Assembly (NCBI GenBank): GCA_030147505.1
Contig: JASBVG010000073.1
Location: 18,470 to 82,469, forward strand
Reading direction: 5' to 3'
Length of the DNA stretch: 64,000 nucleotides
Source of the DNA: Tardiphaga sp.
GTDB lineage: Bacteria > Pseudomonadota > Alphaproteobacteria > Rhizobiales > Xanthobacteraceae
Made by a program: the position numbers and the translations under genes
In this document: positions 19,214 to 30,393 of the stretch, in pieces
Position numbering within the stretch: the stretch's first letter is position 1
Layout: each line of letters opens with the position of its first letter
The notes under the pieces: model-generated
Databases searched by the model: none
Told to the model about the DNA's origin: nothing
The model's input: the letters and a program-made list of their open reading frames with translations, nothing else

Positions 19214-20785
19214 TCAGGCGCGGGCTCGCTCGCCGCGAATACTGAGCAGTTCCACCGGCCGATCTGGCAGCGTGATACGGAACGTCGCGCCGATGGTGCC
19301 TTCCACCAGCGCGATGTCGCCGTCATGGGCGCGCACCAGTTCGGCGGCGATGGCAAGGCCGAGCCCGCTGCCGCCCGGCCGCGACGAGCCCTGGAACGCC
19401 TCGAACAGATGATCCCTGGCCTTTTGCGGCACGCCGGGGCCGGTATCGGAGACTTCGAGAATCGTCACGGCCCCCTCACGGCGGCCGGTGATGCGAATCT
19501 GGCGCGGCGCGGCGTCGCTGTCGGGCTGGCCTTCAAGCGCCTGGGCGGCATTGCGAACCAGATTGAGCAGGATGCGAAACAGGTGGTCCGGATCGGCGTC
19601 GATCGTCAATCCGCGCTCGATCGCATTGATCCAGCCGATCGCATCGTCATTGGCGAGCCCCGCCGATTCGCGCACGTCGCAGACCACCTGCTCGACGGCC
19701 ATCATGCGCCGGTCGGGCGGGGCTTCCTGAGCGCGGCCGTATGAAAGAGTGGACTGACAGAAAGCGATGGCGCGTTCGAGCGACCGCATCAGCTTCGGCG
19801 CAAAACGCTGTACGCGCGGATCGGGCACGCTGGCGAGCTGATCCGACAACAGCTGCGACGACGCCAGCAGATTGCGCAGATCGTGATTGATCTTCGACAC
19901 CGCGAGACCGAGCGCGGCGAGACGGCTCTTCTGATGCAGCATCGAGACGAGATCGCGCTGCATGTCGGAGAATTCGCGCTCGGCGACGCCGATCTCGTCG
20001 GCGCGCGAACTGGGCACGATGATGCGCGCCGGGCTTTCGGGGTTTTCGTGGAAGGCGACCATGTTCGCCGTCAGCCGCCGCATCGGGCGCACGAACAGGT
20101 AATGCAAGGCGAGGTAGACAAGGCCCGCGGAGAGGATTGCCAGACCCAGCGACACCCACAGGAGATTGCTGGAGAAGCGATACATCGCCTGCCGCAGCGG
20201 CAATTCGTCCACCACCACCTCGATGAACTGTGCCCCGCCCGGCGCCGGGCCGATGATGCGCATGGTCTGGTTGCCGGTCTCGAACATCAGCTGGAACGCA
20301 TCGACGATGGCCGACCACACGGTCATCGCGCGCATGTCCACGTCGTGATCGATCTGCGGCGGCAGATCGGCGCTGGCAAGCAGGCGCCGCTGCTGGCCCC
20401 ATTTGATGGCGACGGCGCGGGCGCCGATGCTGCTGAGAATCTGCCGCGAGAGCGACTCCGGCACCATGCCGAGCGGCGCCGCGTCGAGCACCAGCGCGGC
20501 GGTGTTGGCCGCCGCCAGCCGGTCATTGAGACGGTTGATACGGAAATTGGCGATCGAGGGGACGTAAATCAGGATCTGGGCCAGCAGGACCAGCGGAATG
20601 GTCAGCAGCAGCAGCTTGCCGGACAGGCCGAGCTTGCGCAGCGGGCCGAGCCGGAGCAGTGGTTCGATGGGCCTTTCGTCCGCCGATGACACGCAATGAG
20701 CCTCAGATCTCTCTGAATGGACGTTGAACGATCTCGATATACGGGTCCAACGACGATTCGTTACGGGCCGTAACACTGGCTCCAA
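19214..20785 (-). CDS. Sensor histidine kinase (HAMP/HATPase), orphan
   Basis: INHDLRNLLASSQLLSDQLA, NLVRNAAQALEG, DTGPGVP, GGSGLGLAIAAELV; true start may be internal. Confidence 0.9.
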   Translation of the reverse strand: MEPVLRPVTNRRWTRISRSFNVHSERSEAHCVSSADERPIEPLLRLGPLRKLGLSGKLLLLTIPLVLLAQILIYVPSIANFRINRLNDRLAAANTAALVLDAAPLGMVPESLSRQILSSIGARAVAIKWGQQRRLLASADLPPQIDHDVDMRAMTVWSAIVDAFQLMFETGNQTMRIIGPAPGGAQFIEVVVDELPLRQAMYRFSSNLLWVSLGLAILSAGLVYLALHYLFVRPMRRLTANMVAFHENPESPARIIVPSSRADEIGVAEREFSDMQRDLVSMLHQKSRLAALGLAVSKINHDLRNLLASSQLLSDQLASVPDPRVQRFAPKLMRSLERAIAFCQSTLSYGRAQEAPPDRRMMAVEQVVCDVRESAGLANDDAIGWINAIERGLTIDADPDHLFRILLNLVRNAAQALEGQPDSDAAPRQIRITGRREGAVTILEVSDTGPGVPQKARDHLFEAFQGSSRPGGSGLGLAIAAELVRAHDGDIALVEGTIGATFRITLPDRPVELLSIRGERARA

Positions 20786-21129
20786 AGCCTGTCCGCTGGG
20801 CGAACGAACCGCAAGTCATGTGATGGGTCCCGGTCCCGATCGGGTTGTCGAAGCCTGAGGTATCTTTTTCCGGTATCAATTGCCCGTTGATTTATCAGGC
20901 GATCCCGCAACTTGTTACCGGGCAAGATTGACGAAAACAGGACGCTCGCTTATAAGCCGCGCCAACTGCCCGCGATGGTCCGGTTTTCGGCCGGATCGAC
21001 CCCGAGGGGTCGACCGCACTTGCAGCCGGAAACGGCTCGCGAAGTCAACATCTTAGGGCACATCTCATTCAATTGGTGATCGATTGCCAGCACGGCGGTC
21101 TATTGCCCGGTTCATTCGGAGTACGACCC

Positions 21130-21264
21130 GTGAAGCGCACTTATCAACCCTCGAAACTGGTGCGCAAGCGCCGCCACGGCTTCCGTGCCCGTCTCGCCAC
21201 CGTCGGCGGCCGCAAGGTTCTGGCTGCGCGCCGCGCCCGTGGCCGCAAGCGCCTCAGCGCCTGA
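21130..21264 (+). CDS. rpmH: 50S ribosomal protein L34 (GTG start)
   Basis: [44 protein letters not shown]. Confidence 0.97.
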
Positions 21265-21289
21265 TCGGATCATCTTCCGAGACATCGTC

Positions 21290-21631
21290 ATGGAGCGGCT
21301 CAGGCAGCGGGCGGACTTCCTCGCTGCCGCCGCTTCGTCGCGCGTGAATGCCCCTGCTTTTGTCCTGCAGCGGCGACATCGTGACGACACCGGCCCGGTC
21401 AGGGTCGGTTTTACCGTTACCAAGAAGAATGGAACCGCCCCCGAGCGAAACCGGATCAAGCGCCGGCTTCGCGAACTGGTGAAGCGCGTCGATCCATTGT
21501 CTATGCGCGCCCACAGCGATTATGTGCTAGTCGGCCGTCGCAATGCGCTGACGCGCGATTTTGCCACCATGCTCGACGATCTCCGCTCGGCGCTGCACCG
21601 CCTCGACCGGCAATCTTCAAAAACGACGTGA
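21290..21631 (+). CDS. rnpA: Ribonuclease P protein component
   Basis: VGFTVTKKNGTAPERNRIKRRLRELVK motif; follows rpmH. Confidence 0.95.
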   Translation: MERLRQRADFLAAAASSRVNAPAFVLQRRHRDDTGPVRVGFTVTKKNGTAPERNRIKRRLRELVKRVDPLSMRAHSDYVLVGRRNALTRDFATMLDDLRSALHRLDRQSSKTT

Positions 21632-21709
21632 CCTGACGCTCGCAGCCTGCCACAAGCGCGCTGCTGGCGGCGACAGCCGCACCCGCATTCGGATGACGAG
21701 ACCTGAACG

Positions 21710-23569
21710 ATGACCGACAATCGCAACACCATCATAGCCGTCGTTCTGTCCGGCCTGGTGCTTATTGGCTGGCAATATTTCTACAACATCCCGCAGATGG
21801 AAAAGCAGAAGGCGCAGCAGGCCACGCAGGCGCAGCTCGCCAATCCCGCGCAACCAGCCGGCAGCGGCACCGCGCCGCAGCCCGGTTCATCGGCCCCGAC
21901 ACCCGCTGGCGCGCCGAGCAACGCCGCCCCCGCCAATGCGCCGGTCAGCCGCGACACCGCCATCTCCGCCACCAAGCGCGTGAAGATCGACACGCCGCGC
22001 ATCGCCGGCTCGATCTCGCTGAAGGGCGCGCGTCTCGACGACATCGCGCTCACCAAATTCCGCATGACCGTCGATCCGACCTCGCCGCCGATCACGCTGT
22101 TCTCGCCCTCGGGCACCGCGGCGCCTTACTACGCCGAATTCGGCTGGGTCGGCGCTTCCGGCAGCAATGTGAAGCTGCCCGACGCAACCGCCGAATGGAT
22201 CCAGGACGGCAGCAATGCCCTCACCCCGTCTTCGCCCGTCGTACTGAAATACGACAATGGACAGGGCCTCACCTTCACCCGCACGATCTCGATCGACGAC
22301 CGCTACCTGTTCTCGATCAAGGACGATGTGAGCAATGCCGGCAGCAATCCAGTCACGCTGTATCCCTACGCGCTGATCTCGCGCCACGGCACGCCGCATG
22401 TGGAAGGCTATTACATCCTGCATGAAGGTCTCGTCGGCTATCTCGGCGACAAGGGCCTGCAGGAATACGGTTACAAGAAGATCGAGGAAGCCAAGCAGGT
22501 CGACTTCAACGTCACCAATGGCTGGCTCGGCATCACCGACAAATACTGGGCGTCGGCACTGCTGCCCGACACCAATGCGAAGCTGGCCGCGAAATTCTCG
22601 TCGAACATGGCCGGCACGGTTCGCACCTACCAGACCGACTATCTGCAGGATGCGCAGACCGTCGCGCCGGGCGGCACGACCACCGCGCATGCCCGCCTGT
22701 TCGCCGGCGCCAAGGAAGCCGCCACCGTCGGCATCAACTTCCCGCTCGCGGTCGGTCTCGGCGGCTACAACCAGTCACTTGGCCTCAACCACTTCGATCT
22801 CCTGATCGACTGGGGCTGGTTCTACTTCATCACCAAGCCGATGTTCCTGGCGCTCGACTGGTTCTTCCACCTGTTCGGCAATTTCGGCGTCGCCATTCTG
22901 CTGGTGACGGTGCTGGTCAAGATCATCTTCTTCCCGCTCGCCAACAAGTCCTACGCCTCGATGGCGAAGATGAAGGCGATCCAGCCGCAACTTCAGTCGC
23001 TCAAGGAGCGCTATCCGGACGACCGGATGAAGCAGCAGCAGGAGATGATGGAGATCTACAAGAAGGAGAAGATCAATCCGGTCGCCGGCTGTCTTCCCGT
23101 CCTGCTGCAGATCCCGGTGTTCTTCTCACTCTACAAGGTTCTGTTCGTCACCATCGAAATGCGCCACGCGCCGTTCTTCGGCTGGATTAAGGACCTGTCG
23201 GCGCATGATCCGACCAACCTGTTCAACCTGTTCGGGCTGATCCCGTTCGATCCCACCACGATCCCGGTTCTCGGCCACTACCTCGCGCTCGGCATCTGGC
23301 CGATCATCATGGGCATCACGATGTGGTTCCAGATGAAGCTGAATCCGACGCCGCCGGATCCGACCCAGAAGATGATCTTCGACTGGATGCCGCTGATCTT
23401 CACCTTCATGCTTGCGGGCTTCCCGGCCGGTCTCGTGATCTACTGGGCCTGGAATAACCTGCTCTCGGTGCTGCAGCAGGCCTACATTATGAACAAGAAC
23501 GGCGTGAAGGTGGAGCTGTTCGACAACATCAAGTCGACCTTCGGCAAGAAGCCGGCCGAAAAGACCTAA
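21710..23569 (+). CDS. yidC: Membrane protein insertase YidC
   Basis: MTDNRNTIIAVVLSGLVLIGWQYFYNIPQMEKQK; C-terminal YidC/Oxa1 core; follows rnpA. Confidence 0.97.
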   Translation: MTDNRNTIIAVVLSGLVLIGWQYFYNIPQMEKQKAQQATQAQLANPAQPAGSGTAPQPGSSAPTPAGAPSNAAPANAPVSRDTAISATKRVKIDTPRIAGSISLKGARLDDIALTKFRMTVDPTSPPITLFSPSGTAAPYYAEFGWVGASGSNVKLPDATAEWIQDGSNALTPSSPVVLKYDNGQGLTFTRTISIDDRYLFSIKDDVSNAGSNPVTLYPYALISRHGTPHVEGYYILHEGLVGYLGDKGLQEYGYKKIEEAKQVDFNVTNGWLGITDKYWASALLPDTNAKLAAKFSSNMAGTVRTYQTDYLQDAQTVAPGGTTTAHARLFAGAKEAATVGINFPLAVGLGGYNQSLGLNHFDLLIDWGWFYFITKPMFLALDWFFHLFGNFGVAILLVTVLVKIIFFPLANKSYASMAKMKAIQPQLQSLKERYPDDRMKQQQEMMEIYKKEKINPVAGCLPVLLQIPVFFSLYKVLFVTIEMRHAPFFGWIKDLSAHDPTNLFNLFGLIPFDPTTIPVLGHYLALGIWPIIMGITMWFQMKLNPTPPDPTQKMIFDWMPLIFTFMLAGFPAGLVIYWAWNNLLSVLQQAYIMNKNGVKVELFDNIKSTFGKKPAEKT

Positions 23570-23651
23570 CGGCCAAAACCTGACGACTGAGGCGGCGCCG
23601 CGGGCGCCGCTTCTTCGTTGAGGGGCACACAATCAAGGAAAGGCCCTTCAC

Positions 23652-24302
23652 ATGACCACCGAACCCGATGCGGAGCTGATCGAACAGGGACGCCTGATGT
23701 TCGCCGGCGAATGGAAGTTCATCTGGGCTTCCCCCTCGCTCGAAACCCTGCCGCCGATGGCCGGCATGGAAGTCGCCTTCGCCGGCCGCTCCAATGTCGG
23801 CAAGTCCAGCCTCATCAATGCGCTGACTGGCCGCAATGCGCTGGCGAGGACCTCGCATACGCCAGGCCGCACGCAAGAGCTGATCTTCTTCGAAGGCCCG
23901 CAGAACGGGGATTTCCGTCTCGTGGACATGCCCGGCTATGGCTATGCCTCGGCCCCCAAAGCCAAGATCGCGTCCTGGACCAAGCTGATCTATTCCTTCT
24001 TGCAAGGCCGCGCGACGCTGGCCCGCGTCTATGTGCTGATCGACAGCCGCCACGGTCTCAAGGATGTCGATCTCGACGTGCTGAAATCGCTCGACCGCTC
24101 CGCCGTCAGCTATCAGATCGTGCTGACCAAGGCTGATCAGGTCAAGAAGGCCGAGCTGGAAAAGGTGAAGGAAGAAACCCAGGCCGCGCTGCGCACGCAT
24201 CCCGCCGCCTTTCCCGAAATCCTGGTGACCTCATCGCGCGATGGCGGCGGCATGGCCGAGCTGCGCGCCGCGATGATGCGCCTGCTCAACGAGCGCAGCT
24301 GA
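23652..24302 (+). CDS. engB: Ribosome biogenesis GTP-binding protein EngB/YsxC
   Basis: VAFAGRSNVGKSSLINALTGRNALARTSHTPGRTQEL, DMPGYGYA, TKADQ. Confidence 0.95.
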   Translation: MTTEPDAELIEQGRLMFAGEWKFIWASPSLETLPPMAGMEVAFAGRSNVGKSSLINALTGRNALARTSHTPGRTQELIFFEGPQNGDFRLVDMPGYGYASAPKAKIASWTKLIYSFLQGRATLARVYVLIDSRHGLKDVDLDVLKSLDRSAVSYQIVLTKADQVKKAELEKVKEETQAALRTHPAAFPEILVTSSRDGGGMAELRAAMMRLLNERS

Positions 24303-24673
24303 TGGCCCGCCTGTGTCGCCTTCTGATTATCTGCGCCGGCGTGATGGGCGCGCTCGGCGTGATCCTCGCCGCCGCCTCCGCGCATCAACCCGATGCGAGC
24401 CGCCTCGCCTCGGCCTCGTCGATGCTGCTGTTTCACGCGGCCGCGATTCTCGGAGCCGTCGCGCTGTCGGAACGCGGCACGCTGCATCCACGCATCGGCC
24501 TCGTCTCGGCCTTCGGCTTTGTCATCGCAACGTCACTGTTCGCCGGCGATCTTACCCTGCGCCAATATGTCGGCCACGGTCTGTTCCCGATGGCTGCGCC
24601 CACCGGCGGCACGCTTCTGATCGCAAGCTGGATCGCGCTGGCGGTATCCGCGGCATGGCCGAAGCGCGCGTAA
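24302..24673 (+). CDS. DUF423-like small membrane protein
   Basis: 123 aa multi-TM, GALGVILAAASAHQ / ASSMLLFHAAAILG / LFAGDLTLR pattern. Confidence 0.75.
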   Translation: MARLCRLLIICAGVMGALGVILAAASAHQPDASRLASASSMLLFHAAAILGAVALSERGTLHPRIGLVSAFGFVIATSLFAGDLTLRQYVGHGLFPMAAPTGGTLLIASWIALAVSAAWPKRA

Positions 24674-24741
24674 CGCGCTTTGCACCCCTTCCACCAATCA
24701 GCTAGAACGCGCCGCAGCCCGCTCACCGTGAGACCCGCTTC

Positions 24742-25638
24742 ATGACCGACGCGCCCATCATCAGTGCTCTCGAAAAGGCCCACATCCTCTCCGAAGCGCT
24801 GCCGCACATGCAGCAGTATGACGAGGAAACCATCGTCATCAAATATGGCGGCCACGCCATGGGCGCCGAAGATACTGCCCGCGCCTTTGCCCGCGACATC
24901 GTGCTGCTGGAGCAGACCGCCATCAATCCGGTGGTCGTGCATGGCGGCGGGCCGCAGATCGCGCAAATGCTGCAGCGTCTCGGCATCAAGTCGGAATTCG
25001 CCGCCGGGCTGCGCATCACCGACGCCGCCACCATCGAGATCGTCGAGATGGTGCTGGCAGGCTCCATCAACAAGTCGATCGTCAGCTACATCAACGAAGC
25101 AGGCGGCAAGGCCGTCGGCCTGTGCGGCAAGGACGGCAACATGGTCACTGCGTCGAAGGCGACGCGCACCATGGTTGATCCGGATTCGAACATCGAGAAG
25201 GTTGTCGATCTCGGTTTCGTCGGCGAGCCCGAAAAGGTCGATCTGACGCTGCTCAACCAGTTGATCGGCTATGAGCTGATCCCTGTGCTGGCGCCGCTGG
25301 CGGCGTCGAAGGACGGGAAGACCTACAACGTCAATGCCGACACCTTCGCCGGCGCCGTCGCCGGTGCGCTGAAGGCCAAGCGCCTCTTGCTACTGACCGA
25401 CGTGCCGGGCGTTCTCGACAAGTCGAAGAAGCTGATCCCGGAACTGTCGATCAAGGATGCCCGCAAGCTGATCGCCGACGGCACCATTTCCGGCGGCATG
25501 ATCCCCAAGGTCGAGACCTGCATCTACTCCCTTGAACAAGGCGTCGAAGGCGTCGTCATCATCGACGGCAAGACGCCGCATGCGGTGCTGCTCGAACTCT
25601 TCACCAATCAGGGCACGGGCACGCTGATCCACAAGTGA
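24742..25638 (+). CDS. argB: Acetylglutamate kinase
   Basis: [43 protein letters not shown]. Confidence 0.96.
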   Translation: MTDAPIISALEKAHILSEALPHMQQYDEETIVIKYGGHAMGAEDTARAFARDIVLLEQTAINPVVVHGGGPQIAQMLQRLGIKSEFAAGLRITDAATIEIVEMVLAGSINKSIVSYINEAGGKAVGLCGKDGNMVTASKATRTMVDPDSNIEKVVDLGFVGEPEKVDLTLLNQLIGYELIPVLAPLAASKDGKTYNVNADTFAGAVAGALKAKRLLLLTDVPGVLDKSKKLIPELSIKDARKLIADGTISGGMIPKVETCIYSLEQGVEGVVIIDGKTPHAVLLELFTNQGTGTLIHK

Positions 25639-25663
25639 TGGGCGGGGAGCAGATCAGAAACTC

Positions 25664-25752
25664 CGTCATGCCCGGGCTTGACCCGGGCACCCATCTTTTC
25701 TGGTCACGTGTGAGGAGCAAGCTGGATGGCCGGATCAAGCCCGGCCATGACG
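25664..25752. repeat. Palindromic repeat (REP-like, family A)
   Basis: CGTCATGCCCGGGCTTGACCCGGGCACCC...GGCCGGATCAAGCCCGGCCATGACG with inverted ends; related copies at 27481 and 30291. Confidence 0.85.
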
Positions 25753-26756
25753 TGGTGAGCGGTCTCGGCCGCTCCATCATCTTCAGCGCCGTCCTCCTCC
25801 TCACCGCCTTTACCACCGCTGCCCATGCCGACCTCAAGCTCTGCAATCGCATGAGCTATGTCATCGATGTCGCCATCGGCATCGATGACAAGAGCGCCAC
25901 CGCTACCCGCGGCTGGTTTCGCATCGATCCCGCGCAATGCAAGATCGTCGCCCAAGGCACGCTGACCGCCGACCGCCTGCTGCTGCATGCCCGCGTGCTG
26001 CCGCTCTATGGCGCCGCGCCTGCGCAGACTGGCAGTGACAATCTCTGCATAGCCTCTGACAATTTTGTCATCGCCGCAGCCCGTCAGTGCCGCGCCGGAC
26101 AGACGCTGGCCCCCTTTACCACTATCCAGCCGTCACAGACCGAGGACGGCAACATGGTTGCCTATCTCGCCGAAGACAGCGAATACGACGACGAGCAGGC
26201 CAAACTCGCCGCGATCCAGCGCCTGCTGTCGATCGCCGGATACGACACCACGCCGATCGACGGAGTCGATGGCCCGAAGACGCAGAACGGCCTCGCCGCC
26301 TTCCTCAGGAGCCGCGGCCTGACGAACGATATCATCAATGCACCGAATTTCTTCGAGGCGATGGTGACCGGCGTGCAGGCGCCATCTGCCAATGGACTCA
26401 CCTGGTGCAACGACACCTCCTACAAGGTGATGGCTTCTGTCGCGACCGATGACGGCAAGGGCGTCATCGCGCGCGGCTGGTATCGCATCGAGCCCGGCAA
26501 GTGCCTGCGTCCGGACGTGACCGGCCAGCCGAGGCAGATCCTGTCTTTCGCCGAAGCTGTCGACGACACCGGCCGCGCCATCCGCATTGCCGACAAGCCG
26601 CTGAACTGGGGCGGTCCGCGCACGCTGTGCACGCGCGAGAGCAAATTCGAGATCCGCGACCACGCCGACTGCGCCGCCCGCGGTCTCACCGCCTCCGGCT
26701 ATGCCGCCGTGGACATGACCAGCGGCGGCAAGACGGTGCGCTTCGCGATACCTTGA
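25752..26756 (+). CDS. DUF1036 domain protein with two DUF1036-like modules flanking a peptidoglycan-binding-like module
   Basis: ADLKLCNRMSYVIDVAIGIDDKSATATRGWFRIDPAQCKIV and LTWCNDTSYKVMASVATDDGKGVIARGWYRIEPGKCLR; middle IQRLLSIAGYDTTPIDGVDGPKTQNGLAAFLRSRGL; GTG start after the repeat. Confidence 0.8.
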   Translation: MVSGLGRSIIFSAVLLLTAFTTAAHADLKLCNRMSYVIDVAIGIDDKSATATRGWFRIDPAQCKIVAQGTLTADRLLLHARVLPLYGAAPAQTGSDNLCIASDNFVIAAARQCRAGQTLAPFTTIQPSQTEDGNMVAYLAEDSEYDDEQAKLAAIQRLLSIAGYDTTPIDGVDGPKTQNGLAAFLRSRGLTNDIINAPNFFEAMVTGVQAPSANGLTWCNDTSYKVMASVATDDGKGVIARGWYRIEPGKCLRPDVTGQPRQILSFAEAVDDTGRAIRIADKPLNWGGPRTLCTRESKFEIRDHADCAARGLTASGYAAVDMTSGGKTVRFAIP

Positions 26757-26770
26757 GCGAGACCATTGAA

Positions 26771-27469
26771 ATGACCAAATCGCCACGCGCCTTCGATCAT
26801 GTCGAGACCTGGGTCTTCGATCTCGACAACACGCTGTATCCGCATCACGTCAATCTGTGGCAGCAGGTCGATGTGCGCATCCGCGACTTCGTGGCGAACT
26901 TCCTCAACGTGACACCGGAAGAAGCCTTCAAGATTCAGAAGGATTATTACAAGCGCTACGGCACCACGATGCGCGGCATGATGACCGAGCACAAGATCAG
27001 CGCCGATGACTTCCTCGCCTATGTGCACGAGATCGATCATTCTCCGCTCGAGCCGAACCCGGCCATGGGCGCGGCGATCGCAAAGCTGCCCGGCCGCAAG
27101 CTGATCCTCACCAATGGCTCCGTCGCGCATGCCGGCGCCGTGTTGAAGCGACTCGGCTTTGCCGATCAGTTCGAAGCGATCTTCGACATCGTCGCGGCTG
27201 AGCTGGAGCCAAAGCCGGCCCAGCGTACCTATGACAAATTCTTGCGCGACCATGGCGTGAACCCGGCCAGGGCGGCCATGTTCGAAGACCTGTCGCGCAA
27301 CCTCGTCGTCCCCCACAGCCTTGGCATGACTACGGTGCTGGTGGTGCCCGATGGGGCGAAGGAGGTCGTCCGCGAGGACTGGGAACTGGAAGGCCGCGAG
27401 GACAGCCACGTGGACCATGTCACGGATGACCTGACTGGGTTTCTGGTGAAGATGAACCACGGGCGGTAA
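26771..27469 (+). CDS. HAD-family pyrimidine 5'-nucleotidase
   Basis: WVFDLDNTLYP, LILTNGS, FEDLSRNLVVPHSLGMTTVLV. Confidence 0.92.
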   Translation: MTKSPRAFDHVETWVFDLDNTLYPHHVNLWQQVDVRIRDFVANFLNVTPEEAFKIQKDYYKRYGTTMRGMMTEHKISADDFLAYVHEIDHSPLEPNPAMGAAIAKLPGRKLILTNGSVAHAGAVLKRLGFADQFEAIFDIVAAELEPKPAQRTYDKFLRDHGVNPARAAMFEDLSRNLVVPHSLGMTTVLVVPDGAKEVVREDWELEGREDSHVDHVTDDLTGFLVKMNHGR

Positions 27470-27480
27470 TGATCCCTAGT

Positions 27481-27600
27481 CGTCACCCGGCTTGACCGGG
27501 TGCCCCAGTAAACGCCACCTGCAGTGCTAAAGCCGCCCGGCCGCCGGATACTGGATCACCCGCTCCCGGCGCGCCGTTGCGCGCAAGGCGGGTGATGACA
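27481..27600. repeat. Palindromic repeat (REP-like, family A)
   Basis: CGTCACCCGGCTTGACCGGGTGCCCCAG...CTGGATCACCCG...GCGGGTGATGAC. Confidence 0.8.
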
Positions 27601-27701
27601 GATGGAGTGACTGGCTCCGTCCTTGACTCCCCGCCCCCAAATCCCGACAAAAGCCCCCAATTTCCACCCTGCTTGCCCGAAAAAGATCAAGGATCCCCGC
27701 G

Positions 27702-28547
<846 letters not shown>

Positions 28548-28551
28548 GCCC

Positions 28552-29706
28552 GTGGCCGACGTCGTCGCCATCGCGCAGGACCTGATCCGCTGTCCGTCGG
28601 TCACACCGGCGGAAGGCGGCGCGCTCGGTGTGCTCGAACGCATGCTGGGTGCCGCCGGCTTCGCCGTTCACCGGGTTACCTTCAGCGAGGACGGCAGCGC
28701 CGACGTCGAAAATCTCTATGCCCGCATCGGCACCGACGCGCCGCATCTCTGTTTCGCCGGCCATACCGATGTGGTGCCGCCCGGCGAGGAAGCGGCATGG
28801 TCGCACGGCGCCTTTGCCGGCGAGGTGAAGGACGGCCTGCTCTATGGCCGCGGCGCGGTGGACATGAAGGGCGGCATCGCCGCCGCCATCGCCGCGACGC
28901 TCGAACATCTCGCCGCTAACAATGGCAAGTCCAAGGGTTCGATCTCCTTCCTCATCACCGGCGATGAAGAAGGCGTCGCCGTCAACGGCACTATCAAGCT
29001 GCTGCAATGGGCGGCCGAGCGCGGCGAAAAATTCGATCACTGCATCGTCGGCGAGCCCTCGAATGTCGAGGCGATGGGCGATACCATCAAGATCGGCCGC
29101 CGCGGCTCGCAATCGGGCACGCTGGTCGTCGATGGCGTCCAGGGCCATGTCGCCTATCCGCATCGCGCGTCCAATCCGGTGCCGGACATCGCCGCACTGA
29201 TCGTCGCGCTCAGTAACGATCCGCTCGACCAGGGCAACGCCCAGTTCCAGCCGTCCAATCTCGAATTCACGTCGGTGGATGTCGGCAACAAGGCCACCAA
29301 TGTCATCCCCGCGCAGGCAAAGGCGAAGTTCAACATTCGCTTCAATGATCACCACACGCAGGAAAGCCTGCGCACGCTGATCGACGCCCGCGTCGCCGCG
29401 GCTGCCGGCAATCGCATCAAGGCGCATGTGATCTGGGAGCCGAGCAATTCGGATTCCTTCGTGACAAAACCCGGCGCCTTCACCGACACCGTGGTCGCGG
29501 CAATCCGCGACATCACCGGCCGCACGCCCGATCTCAACACCGGCGGCGGCACCTCCGACGCGCGCTTCATCAAGAACTACTGCCCGGTGATCGAATTCGG
29601 TCTCGTCGGCCAGACCATGCATCAGGTCGATGAACACACGAAGGTGTCCGATCTCGAACAACTGACACAGATCTATCGCGGCATATTGGACCGGTACTTC
29701 GCATGA
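28552..29706 (+). CDS. dapE: Succinyl-diaminopimelate desuccinylase (GTG start)
   Basis: [36 protein letters not shown]; follows dapD. Confidence 0.97.
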   Translation: MADVVAIAQDLIRCPSVTPAEGGALGVLERMLGAAGFAVHRVTFSEDGSADVENLYARIGTDAPHLCFAGHTDVVPPGEEAAWSHGAFAGEVKDGLLYGRGAVDMKGGIAAAIAATLEHLAANNGKSKGSISFLITGDEEGVAVNGTIKLLQWAAERGEKFDHCIVGEPSNVEAMGDTIKIGRRGSQSGTLVVDGVQGHVAYPHRASNPVPDIAALIVALSNDPLDQGNAQFQPSNLEFTSVDVGNKATNVIPAQAKAKFNIRFNDHHTQESLRTLIDARVAAAAGNRIKAHVIWEPSNSDSFVTKPGAFTDTVVAAIRDITGRTPDLNTGGGTSDARFIKNYCPVIEFGLVGQTMHQVDEHTKVSDLEQLTQIYRGILDRYFA

Positions 29707-30263
29707 GCAGTAAAATTCTCGTCCTCACCGCGCTCGAAAGCGAGCTCGACAGCTCGCGCGCGCCTGATGGCATCGAGGTCATCTTCACCGGCGTCGGCAA
29801 GATTAACACCACCATCGTCACGCTGCAGGCCGTCCAGGCCATGCAGCCGAAGCTGGTGGTGAATTACGGCACCGCCGGCAAGCTGAACAGCAAGCTCAAT
29901 GGGCTCGTCGAAGTGGCGGAGGTGATTCAGCGCGACATGAATGCCGAACCTCTCGCGCCGCGCGGCCGTACCCCGTTCGCGCCGGACCTCGACCATCTCG
30001 TCTCCGGCCAGCGCGGCGTGATCTGCGGCAGCGGAGACAGTTTCGTCACTTCCACCGACCCCTGGCTGGTGCAGCAGAAGGTCGATATCGTCGATATGGA
30101 GCTGTTTGCCATCGCCCAGGTCTGCCTGCGCCACGGCATCGCCTGGCGCGCCTTCAAGTTCATCACCGACGATGCGAACGATTTCGCGCATGAGCATTGG
30201 ACGGCGAATGTGGCGAATGGGCAGGATCTGTTCTGGGATGTGATGAAGGATGTGAAGGCCTAA
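29703..30263 (+). CDS. Phosphorylase/nucleosidase-family protein (MTA/SAH nucleosidase-like)
   Basis: [49 protein letters not shown]; overlaps dapE by 4 nt. Confidence 0.85.
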   Translation: MSSKILVLTALESELDSSRAPDGIEVIFTGVGKINTTIVTLQAVQAMQPKLVVNYGTAGKLNSKLNGLVEVAEVIQRDMNAEPLAPRGRTPFAPDLDHLVSGQRGVICGSGDSFVTSTDPWLVQQKVDIVDMELFAIAQVCLRHGIAWRAFKFITDDANDFAHEHWTANVANGQDLFWDVMKDVKA

Positions 30264-30290
30264 CTCTCACCGCGCGGCCCCAACACGCAC

Positions 30291-30386
30291 TGTCATCGCC
30301 CGGCTTGACCGGGCGATCCAGCACATGCCGATCTGTCGATTGAAACGCACTGCCAGTGTCTACTGGATCACCCGCGGGTGATGACA
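30291..30386. repeat. Palindromic repeat (REP-like, family A)
   Basis: TGTCATCGCCCGGCTTGACCGGGCGATCCAG...TACTGGATCACCCGCGGGTGATGACA. Confidence 0.8.
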
Positions 30387-30393
30387 AGTGGCG

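Noticed and set aside
21130-24302. rpmH-rnpA-yidC-engB cluster as something unusual
   Set aside because: Standard conserved bacterial arrangement
25635-25751. ORF-track start of the DUF1036 gene at 25635
   Set aside because: Would translate the palindromic repeat and overlap argB; GTG near 25752 precedes a good signal peptide
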